Source of the DNA: Streptomyces sp. NBC_00572
Lineage (GTDB): Bacteria > Actinomycetota > Actinomycetes > Streptomycetales > Streptomycetaceae
Length of the DNA stretch: 64,000 nt
Direction of reading: 5' to 3'
Assembly (NCBI RefSeq): GCF_026341815.1
Contig: NZ_JAPENX010000002.1
Coordinates: 248,001 to 312,000, forward strand
Below the pieces are notes generated by a model. It was not told where the DNA came from. It was given only the letters and a program-made list of their open reading frames with translations, and did not search any database. Shown here one piece after another: positions 44,225-53,525 of this stretch. A program made the translations under genes and the position numbers. Position 1 is the first letter of the stretch; each line of letters begins with the position of its first letter.

Positions 44225-44605
44225 ATGTCCCGCCCATACCCGGAGTTCATCCCCGGCGCTGGAGCGAGCCTGGCAACAAGAAGCGTTCTTGAGGGCGAGA
44301 GCCGGATTCGCTGGGTCCATCGCAAGCCGTCCCGGCAGCCGGCCGACAATGGCTGGCGCATCCTGGGCGACACCGACACGGGTGACTACCTGCCGAACCC
44401 GAAGAACTGGAGGCCCGTCGACCTCAACGAGCTCTGCGCCATCGAACCGGCCCTCATCGGCAGCTACGACTTTCCGGTCGGGGCGGACCTCCAGATCGTC
44501 CGTGAGGGCCGTGGCGTGTTGATCGTCGACACCAAGTCGGGCCGCGAGGCCCCCCGGAGCGCCCCCTACGTCCCGCCGCAGCACCGGGCGGGCCAGGAGG
44601 GTTGA
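44225..44605 (+). CDS. DUF2185/Imm33-like protein
   Basis: A 126-residue protein from ATG 44225 with AGGAGG upstream. The core matches DUF2185: NGWRILGDTDTGDYLPNPKN then WRPVDLNELCAIEPALIG, where the family has G-W-x-F, a D-x-x-Y motif and an N-x-x-D/C segment, ending in a short beta pair. The family is described as immunity protein Imm33 of polymorphic toxin systems. No toxin gene is adjacent; an IS remnant follows, so this may be an orphan immunity gene. Confidence 0.8.
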   Translation: MSRPYPEFIPGAGASLATRSVLEGESRIRWVHRKPSRQPADNGWRILGDTDTGDYLPNPKNWRPVDLNELCAIEPALIGSYDFPVGADLQIVREGRGVLIVDTKSGREAPRSAPYVPPQHRAGQEG

Positions 44606-44788
44606 TCGGCCATGGGACACGTTCCGGCCCGTCCGCCATCCGCGCGCCCACGAGGTCCTGCCGCCTGATGTCATGCCCACACCTGGAGCGGTGCAAGGGT
44701 GACGGCAGCCTTGCAGGACTGGGCAGTCCAGGGGGCGCCCTCAAATGATCTTGCGCGGTGGATCACAGGGGCGTGATACGTCGTCATG

Positions 44789-45305
44789 AACTGTCCGATG
44801 CCGAGAGGGAGTTCGTTCGTCCGTGTTGCTGCCCGAGTCGTTGCGGGGGCGGAAGCGGCTGGACGACCGCAGTGTCCTGAACGGGATCGTGTGGTGGTTC
44901 CGGACCGGAACGGCGTGGCGGGACGTGTCGGAGCGTTTCGGGCGGCGGGCCACGCTCCACACCCGTTTCCGCAGGCGGGCGGCGGACGGGGCGCTCGACC
45001 GGATGCTGCGGGCGGCCCAGACGAAGGCGAACGCGGCGAGCGGCCTCGACTGGCTGGTGCCAGTCGCCTCCACCACCTCCCGGGCCCATCGGCACGCGGC
45101 CGGAGCCCAAAGAGGGGCTCCGCGACCCGGCCCGCGGCCGGTCCCGAGGCGGCCTGACCAGCAAGATCCGCCTGGCCGGTGACGGGCGGTGGCCGTCCGC
45201 TCGCATTCGTGGTGAAGGGCGGCAACACCCACGACTGCACTCAGTTCACCACCGTGATGCCACCGATACGAGTGCCCCGCATCGGACCCGGGCGGCCCCG
45301 GGTCC
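44789..45305 (+). pseudogene. IS5-family transposase remnant
   Basis: Pieces of one transposase lie in at least three frames: ELSDAEREFVRP, then LLPESLRGRKRLDDRSVLNG with IVWWFRTGTAWRDVSERFGR (about 44824-44945), RAHRHAAGA (45080-45110), and RPLAFVVKGGNTHDCTQFTT (45187-45255). The catalytic end is missing after about 45300. Several frameshifts and a 3' deletion make it non-functional. Ends and target duplication could not be defined. Confidence 0.8.
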
Positions 45306-45746
45306 GGCCCGCTCACTCCCCTGCGGGAGGAGTACGCCCCACCGACGATCTGCCCGCCCCTGGTAGCCCGCATCCGTGCCGTACACGTCGACCCCCATGG
45401 CGCAGGGCCGTGGTCGCAGCGGGGAGTGGCCGAAACGGCGACATCGCCATGAGGAGCGCGATCGCCCGAGCAGTACGAGGTGCAGGGCGACAGAACGGAG
45501 AAGGACCTCTGGCAGCCGGCTTCGACTTGTTCGACTTGTGGGGGCGACTGGCACTGAGTCACGCGATCGGGTGCGAGTTGACGCGGGGTCGGAGGGAAAC
45601 GCGCTCACCTCGCCTGACCACAAGAGCCCGTTGTGTACGGTGAATTCACTCCCGCTCACGTTGGTACGGCTGACTCCCGTGGGCGGCGACCCACGCCAGA
45701 TGCACTGGTGACGAGATCGCCCAACGACTGCGGAAAGTTACCGACT
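45306..45746. other. Gap after the IS remnant
   Basis: No gene is recognised with confidence. A minus-strand frame from 45659 (VSGSEFTVHNGLLWSGE...) starts plausibly but becomes low-complexity. The DNA may include the decayed right part of the IS. Confidence 0.3.
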
Positions 45747-46127
45747 GTGACAAATGGTGCTGCCGTCTCCGACTTCTACTGCAACCAGGCCTTGTCCGGC
45801 CGGGTGCCGATTGAGACGGTCGCGGAGACGGATCGAGCACTCGCCTTCCACCACACCAATCCGTCGTACCCGGTCCACATCGTGGTGATCCCCAAGGAGC
45901 ACGTGCCGTCACTGACGGACCTCGGTAACGCCGATCCGGACCTGCTGAACGAGGTCGTCGGTCTGGTGCGCGAGGTCGCTGCCGAAGTCGAGCAGGAGCA
46001 CGGATCGTGCACGGTGACCACGAACTTGGGGCTCTATCAGGAGTCCAAGCACATGCACTGGCATGTGGTCTTCCGGGGTGAGAACCCCGAGCAGATCTTC
46101 GACACCTACGGCCACCACGACGGCTGA
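45747..46127 (+). CDS. HIT-family nucleotide-binding protein
   Basis: A 126-residue HIT protein from GTG 45747 (GGAAAG nine bases upstream). It has the N-terminal strand pattern AFHHTNPSYPVHIVVIPKEH and the histidine triad HMHWHVVF (H-x-H-x-H-hydrophobic), with the nucleophilic central histidine. It should hydrolyse a nucleoside phosphoramidate or similar nucleotide. The gene is flanked by two IS fragments and stands alone. Confidence 0.9.
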   Translation: MTNGAAVSDFYCNQALSGRVPIETVAETDRALAFHHTNPSYPVHIVVIPKEHVPSLTDLGNADPDLLNEVVGLVREVAAEVEQEHGSCTVTTNLGLYQESKHMHWHVVFRGENPEQIFDTYGHHDG

Positions 46128-46163
46128 CGCAGGGCCTGCTGTGAAAGTAGATCTTGGTCGTGA

Positions 46164-46734
46164 ATGATCACTTTCTGTGGGACGTGGGGATCCGGCGAAT
46201 GGCCGGTGGGCCAGGCTGAGCCGTTGCTGCCGCAGGCCATCAAGGTGGGCCGTCCGCCGGTGTGGACTCGGCGACAGCTGATTGACGGCATAGGGGTGGC
46301 GGACCCGGACCGCCGCTCCGTGGCCGGAGGTGCCCGAGAGGTACGGCCAACGGGAGCGCATCTATGACCGCTTCCGGTGTTGGCAACGGGACGGCACCTG
46401 GGCCCGGATCGTCACCCAGCTCCAGGCACGGACGGACGCGAAGGGCTTGATCACCTGGGACGTGAACGTCGACTCGACCGTCTGCCGGGCCCATCAGCAC
46501 GCCGCCGGGGCGGCGGAAGGAGGGCATCCCTGCGGACCGGGTCCGCAACAGGCGGAATCTCGGCTCCCTCGGCGGTCGGCCACCCATGTTCGCCCAGACC
46601 GATGACAAGCAGCGGCACGTGGTCGAATGCGGCATCAAACCAGCTCAAGCGCCACCGCGCAGTCGCCATCAGGTAGGACGAACTCGCCATCCCCCACGAA
46701 GCGACCGCGCTGGTCGCGGTCCTTAGCGAGTGAC
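46164..46734 (+). pseudogene. IS5-family transposase remnant, multiply frameshifted
   Basis: The frame from 46197 reads an IS5-type N terminus (AEPLLPQAIKVGRPPVWTRR, QLIDGIG). It shifts near 46300 to another frame (RDGTWARIVTQLQARTDAKG, DSTVCRAHQHAAGA) and ends in the C-terminal part around 46610-46734 (DKQRHVVECGI, QLKRHRAVAIR, DELAIPHEATALVAVLSE) with further indels. The catalytic middle is deleted. The element differs in sequence from the remnants at 9870 and 44789, so these are independent insertions. Confidence 0.8.
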
Positions 46735-47039
46735 GGTGAAGACCTTCGGACTGATGCCCATAAGCAGCGGCTCTCAGGCTAGCCTCCGGTGCCATCATCG
46801 TGCAGAGCAGTACGGACCAGAGCGACGTCCACAGCGGGACGGGAGTACGGGGAGGGTCGAGGAGGGCGGAGAGGACGGGGAGGACGCATATAGTGCGTTG
46901 GCGGGCACGCCGATGTCGACGGCTCGGCCCTCCTGGACACTGCCGTCGCCCTCCGGCGCACGCTCGCCACCCGAGGGCGCCGCTCAGGGGTGATCCGTAC
47001 CCGTGATCCGTACTACCGCACGCAGCTCAGGAGCCACCC
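46735..47039. other. Gap upstream of the HutD gene
   Basis: About 305 bp with no supported gene; it should include the HutD promoter. Confidence 0.4.
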
Positions 47040-47606
47040 ATGCGCCACTTCGATGTCGATACGCTGACGCCGGGTCGGTGGCGCAACGGCGGCGGTGCTA
47101 CCAGGGAGATCGCCTCCCGGTCGGCAGGCACCGAGGAGTTCGGATGGCGCGCGAGCGTCGCCGATATCGACCGGGACGGGCCGTTCTCGGCGTTTCCGGG
47201 AGTCGACCGGACACTCACCCTGCTGGCGGGCCATGGTGTCCGGCTGAGCTGCCCCGGGGTGTTCGAGCGGCTGCTGTCACGTGCGGGCGAGCCGTTCGCG
47301 TTCTCCGGCGACCTCGCGCTCTCGGCCGAACTCCCCAGTGGTCCCTGCCGGGTGCTCAACATCATGGTGCGGCGCGGTCGCTGGACGACTCGGGTGGAAC
47401 GGGTCGCCGGTCGGGTTGTACCGCCGGTCGGGCACGCCGGGGTGTTCTACGTCCTGCGCGGCCGTTGGCAGACAGGCGAGGACGGACGTGTCCTGGCGTC
47501 CGGACAGGGCGTGTGGTGGGACGACGACAACCCGTCGGGCGAAGGAGTCACACCGCTCTCGCCCGACGCATCGGCACTGTGGGCGGACGTCACGCCGACG
47601 GAGTGA
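47040..47606 (+). CDS. HutD/Ves-family protein
   Basis: A 188-residue bicupin from ATG 47040 with CAGGAG upstream. It has the family's opening TPGRWRNGGGATREIA (W-x-N-G-G-G-x-T-x-E), FGWRASVADIDRDGPFSAFP and LTLLAGHGVRL. HutD/Ves proteins occur near histidine-use genes and may remove formylated or isomeric inhibitors; the function is not firmly known. Here no hut genes are adjacent, so it is an isolated copy. Confidence 0.9.
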   Translation: MRHFDVDTLTPGRWRNGGGATREIASRSAGTEEFGWRASVADIDRDGPFSAFPGVDRTLTLLAGHGVRLSCPGVFERLLSRAGEPFAFSGDLALSAELPSGPCRVLNIMVRRGRWTTRVERVAGRVVPPVGHAGVFYVLRGRWQTGEDGRVLASGQGVWWDDDNPSGEGVTPLSPDASALWADVTPTE

Positions 47607-48127
47607 CATCTGGTCAAGCAGCCGGCGCCGCCATCGGATGACCGTCATCGGACGGCTTCCATGGGACCGCGGCCCGATGGAAGCACTCGACTGGAGCAGG
47701 ACGGTTCCCTGCGTGAAGGGCCTCAGGTCGCCGGACCGACCCGCATGGTCGACCCGGCGAATACCCGAACGGCACCCGCATCGACGTCCGGCACGACCGC
47801 CCATACCCCGCCGCCCAACTGCCCCAGTTCGACATGGACGAAGGCATACAGCAGTGTGAAGTCCGACACCACGCGCGCGCCGGCAGGAGAGTTGGCCACC
47901 GCCGAGCCGATGAAGTCAGCTACCGGCTGCTGCACACAGCTGCTCGACTCACCCACAGTGGACGCCGCCTCCCCATGTGGATCTCCGCCACCTGGCCTTG
48001 GGGCTCCCACCATGCCGACACGGCGAGAAGCAACCAACACCTCACGGGCTGACCCGCGATTGTTCTTGGGGCGTACTGGTCTGGGGGGGTTGGCGCGCTG
48101 ATGGTGCAGCAAGCGCAGGGCTGGCCG
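47607..48127. other. Gap with a doubtful minus-strand ORF
   Basis: 520 bp without a firm gene. On the minus strand, codons from about 47920 down to 47723 read VADFIGSAVANSPAGARVVS then LLYAFVHVELGQLGGGVWAV, ending at TGA. The hydrophobic, aromatic composition suggests the end of a decayed gene, but the upstream part is low-complexity and no start is convincing. Confidence 0.3.
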
Positions 48128-48787
48128 TTACTCGTACCGGTATTTCAGCGAATCCGCCTCCGCATGCTCGATGTCAGCGATCGTCAGCTCCGGCATCCGC
48201 AGCTGCGCCAGCGTCACCTCGGCCGAAGTCGGCTGCGCGTCCGCCGGCAGCCACTGCTCCGGCTTCCAGGCCCCGCTGCGCAGGAGCGACTTGGGGCAGT
48301 GTGGGTAGACCTCCTCGATCCCCAGCACCAGCGCACTGGCAGGCGGTTTGCCCACGGCGGTCAGCTGCGACAGCAGGTCCGGGCGGGTGGAGACACAGGC
48401 CCGACCGTTCACCCTGAGCGTGGTGGTGCGCCCCGGGATGAAGAACAGCAGTCCAGCCCGTCCGGTGGCGATGACGTTCTGCAAGGTGTCCAGACGCTTG
48501 TTTCCGGTCGCGTCCGGTATCGCCACCGTCCGTTTGTCCAGTACGGCGACGAACCCGGCGGGGCCGCCGCGCGGGGAGACATCACAGTTGCCCTCGGCGT
48601 CCGCGCTGGCGACCAGGACCAGCGATGAGCAGCCGATCAACCGTTGGGTCTGATCGGTGAGTTCGGTCATCTGCTTGCGCATTGCCGTGTCCTTGGGGAA
48701 TTCGTAGACACGGCGCAACGCCTCCTGGTCGGGCACGGCGTCGCGGCGGAGCGAGTCGAAGGCACTGCTGACAAGGGGTGTCGTCAT
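48128..48787 (-). CDS. PPOX-class flavin-binding oxidoreductase
   Basis: A 219-residue split-barrel protein of the pyridoxamine 5'-phosphate oxidase-like class: RLIGCSSLVLVASADAEGNC then DVSPRGGPAGFVAVLDKRTV, ATGNKRLDTLQNVIATGRAG, LLFFIPGRTTTLRVNGRA and the conserved HCPKSLLRSGAW near the C terminus. This is the MSMEG_1061-like subfamily, binding FMN or F420. The substrate is unknown. The start is ATG 48787; longer in-frame starts give non-conserved sequence. It is isolated, with an IS scrap upstream. Confidence 0.9.
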   Translation of the reverse strand: MTTPLVSSAFDSLRRDAVPDQEALRRVYEFPKDTAMRKQMTELTDQTQRLIGCSSLVLVASADAEGNCDVSPRGGPAGFVAVLDKRTVAIPDATGNKRLDTLQNVIATGRAGLLFFIPGRTTTLRVNGRACVSTRPDLLSQLTAVGKPPASALVLGIEEVYPHCPKSLLRSGAWKPEQWLPADAQPTSAEVTLAQLRMPELTIADIEHAEADSLKYRYE

Positions 48788-48836
48788 GCCACCGACTTTA
48801 GTGGGCGGACCTTCGATCGATCTTGGCGGCCGGTGA

Positions 48837-49000
48837 GTGCGGGGACGGGGCGACCGCCTCGCACGTGGTCCACCCTGCTTCCGGTGCCACCTGCCGGCCA
48901 CTGGCCTTCGTCCTCACCACCGGGCAGGCCGACGACGCCCCCGCCTTCGCGTGCCCCGACTGCGCGGACGGCACCGCACCAGGCCGACGGCGTTTCGGTG
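48837..49000 (+). pseudogene. IS5/IS4-type transposase scrap
   Basis: A short piece (CRPLAFVLTTGQADDAPAFA) matches the segment after the first catalytic Asp of IS5-type transposases (pattern RPLAFVLTPGQAGDAPAF). No other part of the element is readable. It is the smallest of the four IS5-type remnants in the window. Confidence 0.6.
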
Positions 49001-49265
49001 CTTCGGCGCTTCGGATGGGGCCGGTCCGACTGGTGACGCCACGCCGCGCCAGGCCGCCCGGCCGGCCTGGCTGACGACCTGCCGACCTGGCCGGCTGACC
49101 TGCGGGCCTCTTGTCCACCCACGTCCCGGAAGACTCGGAGCTCCTGGCCACAGCGTCGGGATCTCGGCGTGCCGGCAGCTGGAACCGACGTGGCCGCGGC
49201 CATCCATCCAACCGCGCGCCGCACCTCGCCAACCACAGCTGAAACACCGGGGCTAACGTTGACCC

Positions 49266-49814
49266 ATGCCCAATAAGCCGTCGCGGATCGAACTGAGCCC
49301 GCTCACCCTCTCCGACCAGGACGAGTTCTGCGCCCTCGTGCGGGCCAGCTCCGAGCTGCATATGCCGTGGATGCAACTGCCCTCCACGGCCGATGAGTTC
49401 CAAGCCTGGATGCGTCGCTTCGACGACGGCGCAAACCAGGGCTTTCTGGTCCGTATCCGGGAGACCGGCGTGGCCGCCGGGACGGTCAACATCAACTCGA
49501 TCATCCGGGGCCGCTACCAGGGCGCGTCCCTCGGCTATGCGGCCTTCGCCCCGTCCGCAGGGTCCGGTTACATGACCGAAGGGCTCGTCGCCACCCTGCA
49601 GTACGCCTTCACCGATCTGCGGCTCCACCGGCTGGAGGCCAGTATTCAGCCGGCGAACAAGGCATCCCTGGCGTTGGTCCAGCGGCTGGGCTTCCGCTAC
49701 GAAGGGCTCTCGCCCGCCTACCTCTACATCGACGGGGCCTGGCGGGACCACGAGCGCTGGTCCATCACCGCACCACAGCCCTGGGCTCCCGATCCGTCCC
49801 TTCCCCGGGTCTGA
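49266..49814 (+). CDS. RimJ/RimL-type GNAT acetyltransferase
   Basis: A 182-residue GNAT of the ribosomal-protein-alanine type: LSPLTLSDQDEFCALVRASS at the start, motif A as ASLGYAAFAPSAGSGYMTEG, then LRLHRLEASIQPANKASLAL VQRLGFRYEG and a W-R-D-H ending. The acetyl-CoA loop is G-S-G-Y rather than R-G-x-G, common in this branch. It probably acetylates an N-terminal or small-molecule amine. The ATG has GGGGC upstream. It stands alone, next to the large secreted hydrolase. Confidence 0.9.
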   Translation: MPNKPSRIELSPLTLSDQDEFCALVRASSELHMPWMQLPSTADEFQAWMRRFDDGANQGFLVRIRETGVAAGTVNINSIIRGRYQGASLGYAAFAPSAGSGYMTEGLVATLQYAFTDLRLHRLEASIQPANKASLALVQRLGFRYEGLSPAYLYIDGAWRDHERWSITAPQPWAPDPSLPRV

Positions 49815-50093
49815 CTCCCGCCGATCTCGTCGCACCGGGCCGGGGGTCGAGTCGCCCTGCGCATAGACCTCTTGAACCCTTCGGCGCGCGCCCGGCCGCT
49901 TCCGGCACATGGTCGAGATCTTCTCCTGACGCATCGTTCACGTGTCGACAGGCAACCCACACCCCTTGGTTGCCGTCCTCCGGAGGCAAGAGAGGCACCA
50001 GGGAAGCCAGGCGCCCGAGAGACCGGAAGCCCGGAATCCCCGTCGGCGCGGTCCTCCTGCGCTCCTCGGTGTCCGACGAGACCGATCTTGAGG

Positions 50094-52946
50094 ATGACCG
50101 TTTTGATACGTGCTACACGCGGCGTGGCCACGGCCACGGCGTTACTCGCGCTGGCGGCGGTGTCACCCGGGCCGGCGTACGCGCAGCAGTCACCGCCGTC
50201 TTCGCTGCCATCGTCACCGTCCCCGTCACCGGCTCCCGGAACAGCGCCGGCCGCGTCTTCCGGGAGCCGGGTCGGCAACCTCCAGCTCCCCGCGGGATGG
50301 AAGATCACCGGGGGCGGGGCCGGGCGGCAGCTGGTCTGGACGTCGCCCGACGCCGTACCCATGGGCGATGCCCGGGTCGAGTTCCACGCCGGCGACCGGC
50401 TGCTCGGCCGACCGGTGGCTCAACAGGACGGCCACTCCTTCCGGTTGCCCCTTCGTGACGTCCGGCTTGTCGAGGGGACCCAGTTGCGGGTGACGGCCGC
50501 CGGGCGCCGACTCGACGCGCCCGGGCCCGCCCGCTCCGCGCGCATCGATCCCGCCGCCCCCGCCGCTCTGCCGGAGGCCCCGCTTCCCGCGAACCGGGTG
50601 GATCCCGGAGTGCCGGGTCGCTACCGGACCGTCAGCGGCGAGTACGGTCTGAAGTCCGTGCGGCTGCCCGGCTTCCCCGAGCCCGTCGAGATGCGCGCCA
50701 CGGTCGTGGGACCGGCCGACGCGCCGGGGAAGCGGCCCGTAGCCCTTTTCCTGCACGGCCGCCACGAGACCTGCTACACCCCTGGGTCCGACGAGGTGGT
50801 GGGCGCGTGGCCCTGCCCGGCGGGCTCTCGGCCGATACCGAGCCACGAGGGATATCTGCGGGCGCAGCGCCTCCTGGCCTCCCAGGGGTACGTGACGCTG
50901 TCCATATCGGCCAATGGCATCAACGGCCAGGACTACCGTGCCGAGGACGGCGGCGCCCAGGCCCGTTCCTCCCTGATACGGCTGCACCTCGCCCGCTGGG
51001 CCGACTGGTCCGCGAACCGGGCCTCCGCCCCGGCCGCCGTACGACGCGCCTCGGCCGCGGACCTCTCGCGCGTGCTGCTCGTCGGCCACTCCCGTGGCGG
51101 TGAGGGAGTCAACCGGGCCGCGCTCGACAGCCTCTCGCCGCCGCCCGCCGGCCAGGACGGCTACCGGGGACCCGTACGGTGGAAGATCCGTGGCACCGTC
51201 CCGATAGGGCCCACGATCTTCGGCAACAACCCGGCCCCTGACGTGCCCTCCATGACCATTCTGCCGGGCTGTGACGGCGACGTGTACGACCTCCAGGGCC
51301 AGAACTTCGTCGACGGCACACGCGGTGTCAGCCGAGGTGCCGCTCTGCACAGCGCGGTCTACGTGGTCGGCGCCAACCACAACTTCTTCAACAGCGAGTG
51401 GACCCCCGGGCAAGCACAGGCGCCTGCCATGGACGACTTCTCGTCCGACGACGGGGTCGACCCGGTCTGCTCCCCCGGCACGAAGACCCGCCTCACCGCC
51501 ACGCAGCAGCAGGCCGCGGGCGCCACCTACATCGCGGCGGCCGCCCGGCTGTTCGTCGCCGGTGACGACCGAGTCCGGCCGCTCCTCGACGGCACCGGCC
51601 GCCGCGCCCCGTCGGCCGACCCTGCCCGGGCCCTCACCCACGCCGTCGGTGCGCACCGCACGCCGGCCTTCGTGCCGGGCTCCTCGGTCACCGTGTCCGG
51701 CAGCGGCGGCAGGCTCTGCGCCCAGGTCGACCCCGATCCCGCCCGCGCGTGCCTGTCCCCCGAGGCGGGCGGCATGTCACCCCACTTCGCTTCCTGGGAG
51801 GCCTCCCCCGAACCGGGCCGTGACGCCGTCGCACTGGAGTGGGCGACCCCCGGATCCCCGGTCGCGCTGCGCTCGGCCCGGCCGGTCTCCCTCGCGGGTT
51901 CCGACGCGCTGGCGCTTCGGTTGATCGTCCCGCCCAACAGCACGGGCACCGAGCTGGACGTCACCGTGACGGATTCCACCGGGCGCCGCGCACACCTGGG
52001 CCGTACCCGTGTCGACGGGCTGCCGGGCAGTGAGCGGACCGCCTCCTACTGGGCGCGCGAGATTCGTGTGCCGCTGTCGGCCGCTGCCCGGTCCGGCGTG
52101 GACCTGAAGCGGATCACTGCGCTGGAACTGACCCCCCGCAGCGGTTCGGGCCGCGCGTGGCTGATGGACGCGTGGGGCTGGCGCCCCGGCACTCCGGCCG
52201 TACGAGCGGCCGCCTTGGCCCGCGTCGACATCGGCCGCCTGACCGTCGCCGAAGGCGACTCCGGAGTCCGCACCTATCGTGTGCCGGTGCGGGTGTCAGG
52301 GCAGAGCAGCGGACAGGTCCGACTGTTCGTTCCCGCGCCGGACACGGGCGAGTTGACGTCCCGCACGGTGACGGTACGTCCGGGTCGGCACGACATCGAC
52401 GTACCGGTCGCGGTACGGGGCAACACCCGCTTCGGCTATGACGTCCCGCACGACGCCTTCGTCAAGGCCGTGCGGGGCACTGCGGTCGGCTCGCACCGGG
52501 GTGGTGTGACCGTGCTGAACGACGACGCCATGCCCACGGTGAGCGTGACGCCCGTCGCGGCCGATGTGAGCGAGGGTTCCGCCCTGACCTGGCGGGTGAC
52601 GCTGTCCGCGGCCGCCGACGCCGAGATCATGGGCGGCGTCGGCTTCCTGCCACCGGCCGGCGGTACGGAGCTGTCGACCGAGGACGTCGACCGGGCGTGG
52701 CTGGAGGAGCACCTCGGCGAGGTGCCCGCCACGGCTACGCCGCTCTCCCAGCTCGATCACGGGGGCCTGTACCTGGGCCTCTCCGTACCGGCCGGCGAGA
52801 CGAGCGCCGAGGTGAGCGTGCCCACCGTCAAGGACGGTGTCAGTGAGACGGTGGAGTCCGTGCGCGCTCAGCTGACTACGTACGACGGCTCGTGGGAGCC
52901 CGTCCCTGGGCCGGAGTTCATCGGAACGGTGCGGGACGCGTCGTAG
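50094..52946 (+). CDS. Large secreted alpha/beta hydrolase
   Basis: About 950 residues. A signal peptide (ATRGVATATALLALAAVSPG then PAYAQQ) is followed by a Ser/Pro-rich linker. Residues about 210-520 are an alpha/beta hydrolase: KRPVALFLHGRHETCYTPG, the nucleophile motif VLLVGHSRGGEG (G-x-S-x-G) and a late acid/histidine region (SAVYVVGANHNFFNSEW). The rest is beta domains, including one Calx-beta-like segment (TPVAADVSEGSALTWRVTLS). ATG 50094 overlaps the ribosome site; a TTG at 50103, eight bases after GAGGA, may be the true start. The substrate is probably an extracellular ester or polymer. A strong hairpin follows. Confidence 0.88.
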   Translation: MTVLIRATRGVATATALLALAAVSPGPAYAQQSPPSSLPSSPSPSPAPGTAPAASSGSRVGNLQLPAGWKITGGGAGRQLVWTSPDAVPMGDARVEFHAGDRLLGRPVAQQDGHSFRLPLRDVRLVEGTQLRVTAAGRRLDAPGPARSARIDPAAPAALPEAPLPANRVDPGVPGRYRTVSGEYGLKSVRLPGFPEPVEMRATVVGPADAPGKRPVALFLHGRHETCYTPGSDEVVGAWPCPAGSRPIPSHEGYLRAQRLLASQGYVTLSISANGINGQDYRAEDGGAQARSSLIRLHLARWADWSANRASAPAAVRRASAADLSRVLLVGHSRGGEGVNRAALDSLSPPPAGQDGYRGPVRWKIRGTVPIGPTIFGNNPAPDVPSMTILPGCDGDVYDLQGQNFVDGTRGVSRGAALHSAVYVVGANHNFFNSEWTPGQAQAPAMDDFSSDDGVDPVCSPGTKTRLTATQQQAAGATYIAAAARLFVAGDDRVRPLLDGTGRRAPSADPARALTHAVGAHRTPAFVPGSSVTVSGSGGRLCAQVDPDPARACLSPEAGGMSPHFASWEASPEPGRDAVALEWATPGSPVALRSARPVSLAGSDALALRLIVPPNSTGTELDVTVTDSTGRRAHLGRTRVDGLPGSERTASYWAREIRVPLSAAARSGVDLKRITALELTPRSGSGRAWLMDAWGWRPGTPAVRAAALARVDIGRLTVAEGDSGVRTYRVPVRVSGQSSGQVRLFVPAPDTGELTSRTVTVRPGRHDIDVPVAVRGNTRFGYDVPHDAFVKAVRGTAVGSHRGGVTVLNDDAMPTVSVTPVAADVSEGSALTWRVTLSAAADAEIMGGVGFLPPAGGTELSTEDVDRAWLEEHLGEVPATATPLSQLDHGGLYLGLSVPAGETSAEVSVPTVKDGVSETVESVRAQLTTYDGSWEPVPGPEFIGTVRDAS

Positions 52947-53007
52947 CGTGCCGCGCGCTGTGCCGTGATGAGCGGCGTTACGTGACACGACGTGACATGA
53001 CACGGTC

Positions 53008-53032
53008 GGGGCCCCCTCCCATGGGGGCCTCG
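53008..53032 (+). terminator. Strong hairpin after the secreted hydrolase
   Basis: GGCCCCC (53010-53016) pairs with GGGGGCC (53023-53029) over a 6-base loop, with outer C-G pairs extending it. It lies about 65 bp after the stop. There is no T-run. The remaining gap to 53246 should contain the promoter of the polyprenyl synthase operon. Confidence 0.6.
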
Positions 53033-53246
53033 ACTGCCGGAATGCGCGGCGCCCCGCAGCACCGCGCCTGCCGTACCGCGCTCCTCAGCCCCGCGCCCTG
53101 CGCCCTGCATCCCCTCTTGATCCGTACGCTCAATCGGTGTGATCACTCGTTCGTGAGTTTCTCCCTGGTCGTGACCGGCGGGCCGCGAGGCTGGCCTGTG
53201 GCGCGTGACCTGCGCCGTATCGGTGTGCTGTGGAGGGGGAGATGTC

Positions 53247-53525
53247 ATGAGTCGGGAAGCGGGGCGCCGTGGAGGGCCCGGCGAGCAGGCTGTGCTGCTT
53301 GTGGCCGGGCTGGCCGATGTGGCCGTGGGCACGTTGGGGTCCGCGCTCGGGGTCGTACGGGGGCTGGCGCGGCGCTCGGACGCGGCGGAGTTGGTCGGGG
53401 AGGCCGAGCGGGATCTGACGGCGCGTGGGCGTCTTGTGCTGGATCGCTACGCATCCGTGCCCCCGGCACATCTGGAGGTGCTCGCCCGGCACGTGCTGGC
53501 CGAGCGGGTGGGCGACGGTGGCTGA
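53247..53525 (+). CDS. Small helical protein coupled to polyprenyl synthase
   Basis: A 92-residue protein from ATG 53247 with TGGAGGGGGAG upstream. Residues 14-40 (EQAVLLVAGLADVAVGTLGS then ALGVVRGLAR) form a hydrophobic/amphipathic helix with a basic end, able to lie on a membrane. The C-terminal half is charged and helical (AELVGEAERDLTARGRLVLD). The stop overlaps the next start by eight bases, so synthesis is coupled to the prenyl synthase. It may tether the enzyme to the membrane or bind its long product (inference). No family recognised. Confidence 0.75.
   Translation: MSREAGRRGGPGEQAVLLVAGLADVAVGTLGSALGVVRGLARRSDAAELVGEAERDLTARGRLVLDRYASVPPAHLEVLARHVLAERVGDGG

Noticed and set aside
53010..53029. 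Riboswitch before the prenyl synthase operon
   Set aside because: It is a simple hairpin close to the upstream stop, best explained as a terminator; no riboswitch core is seen.
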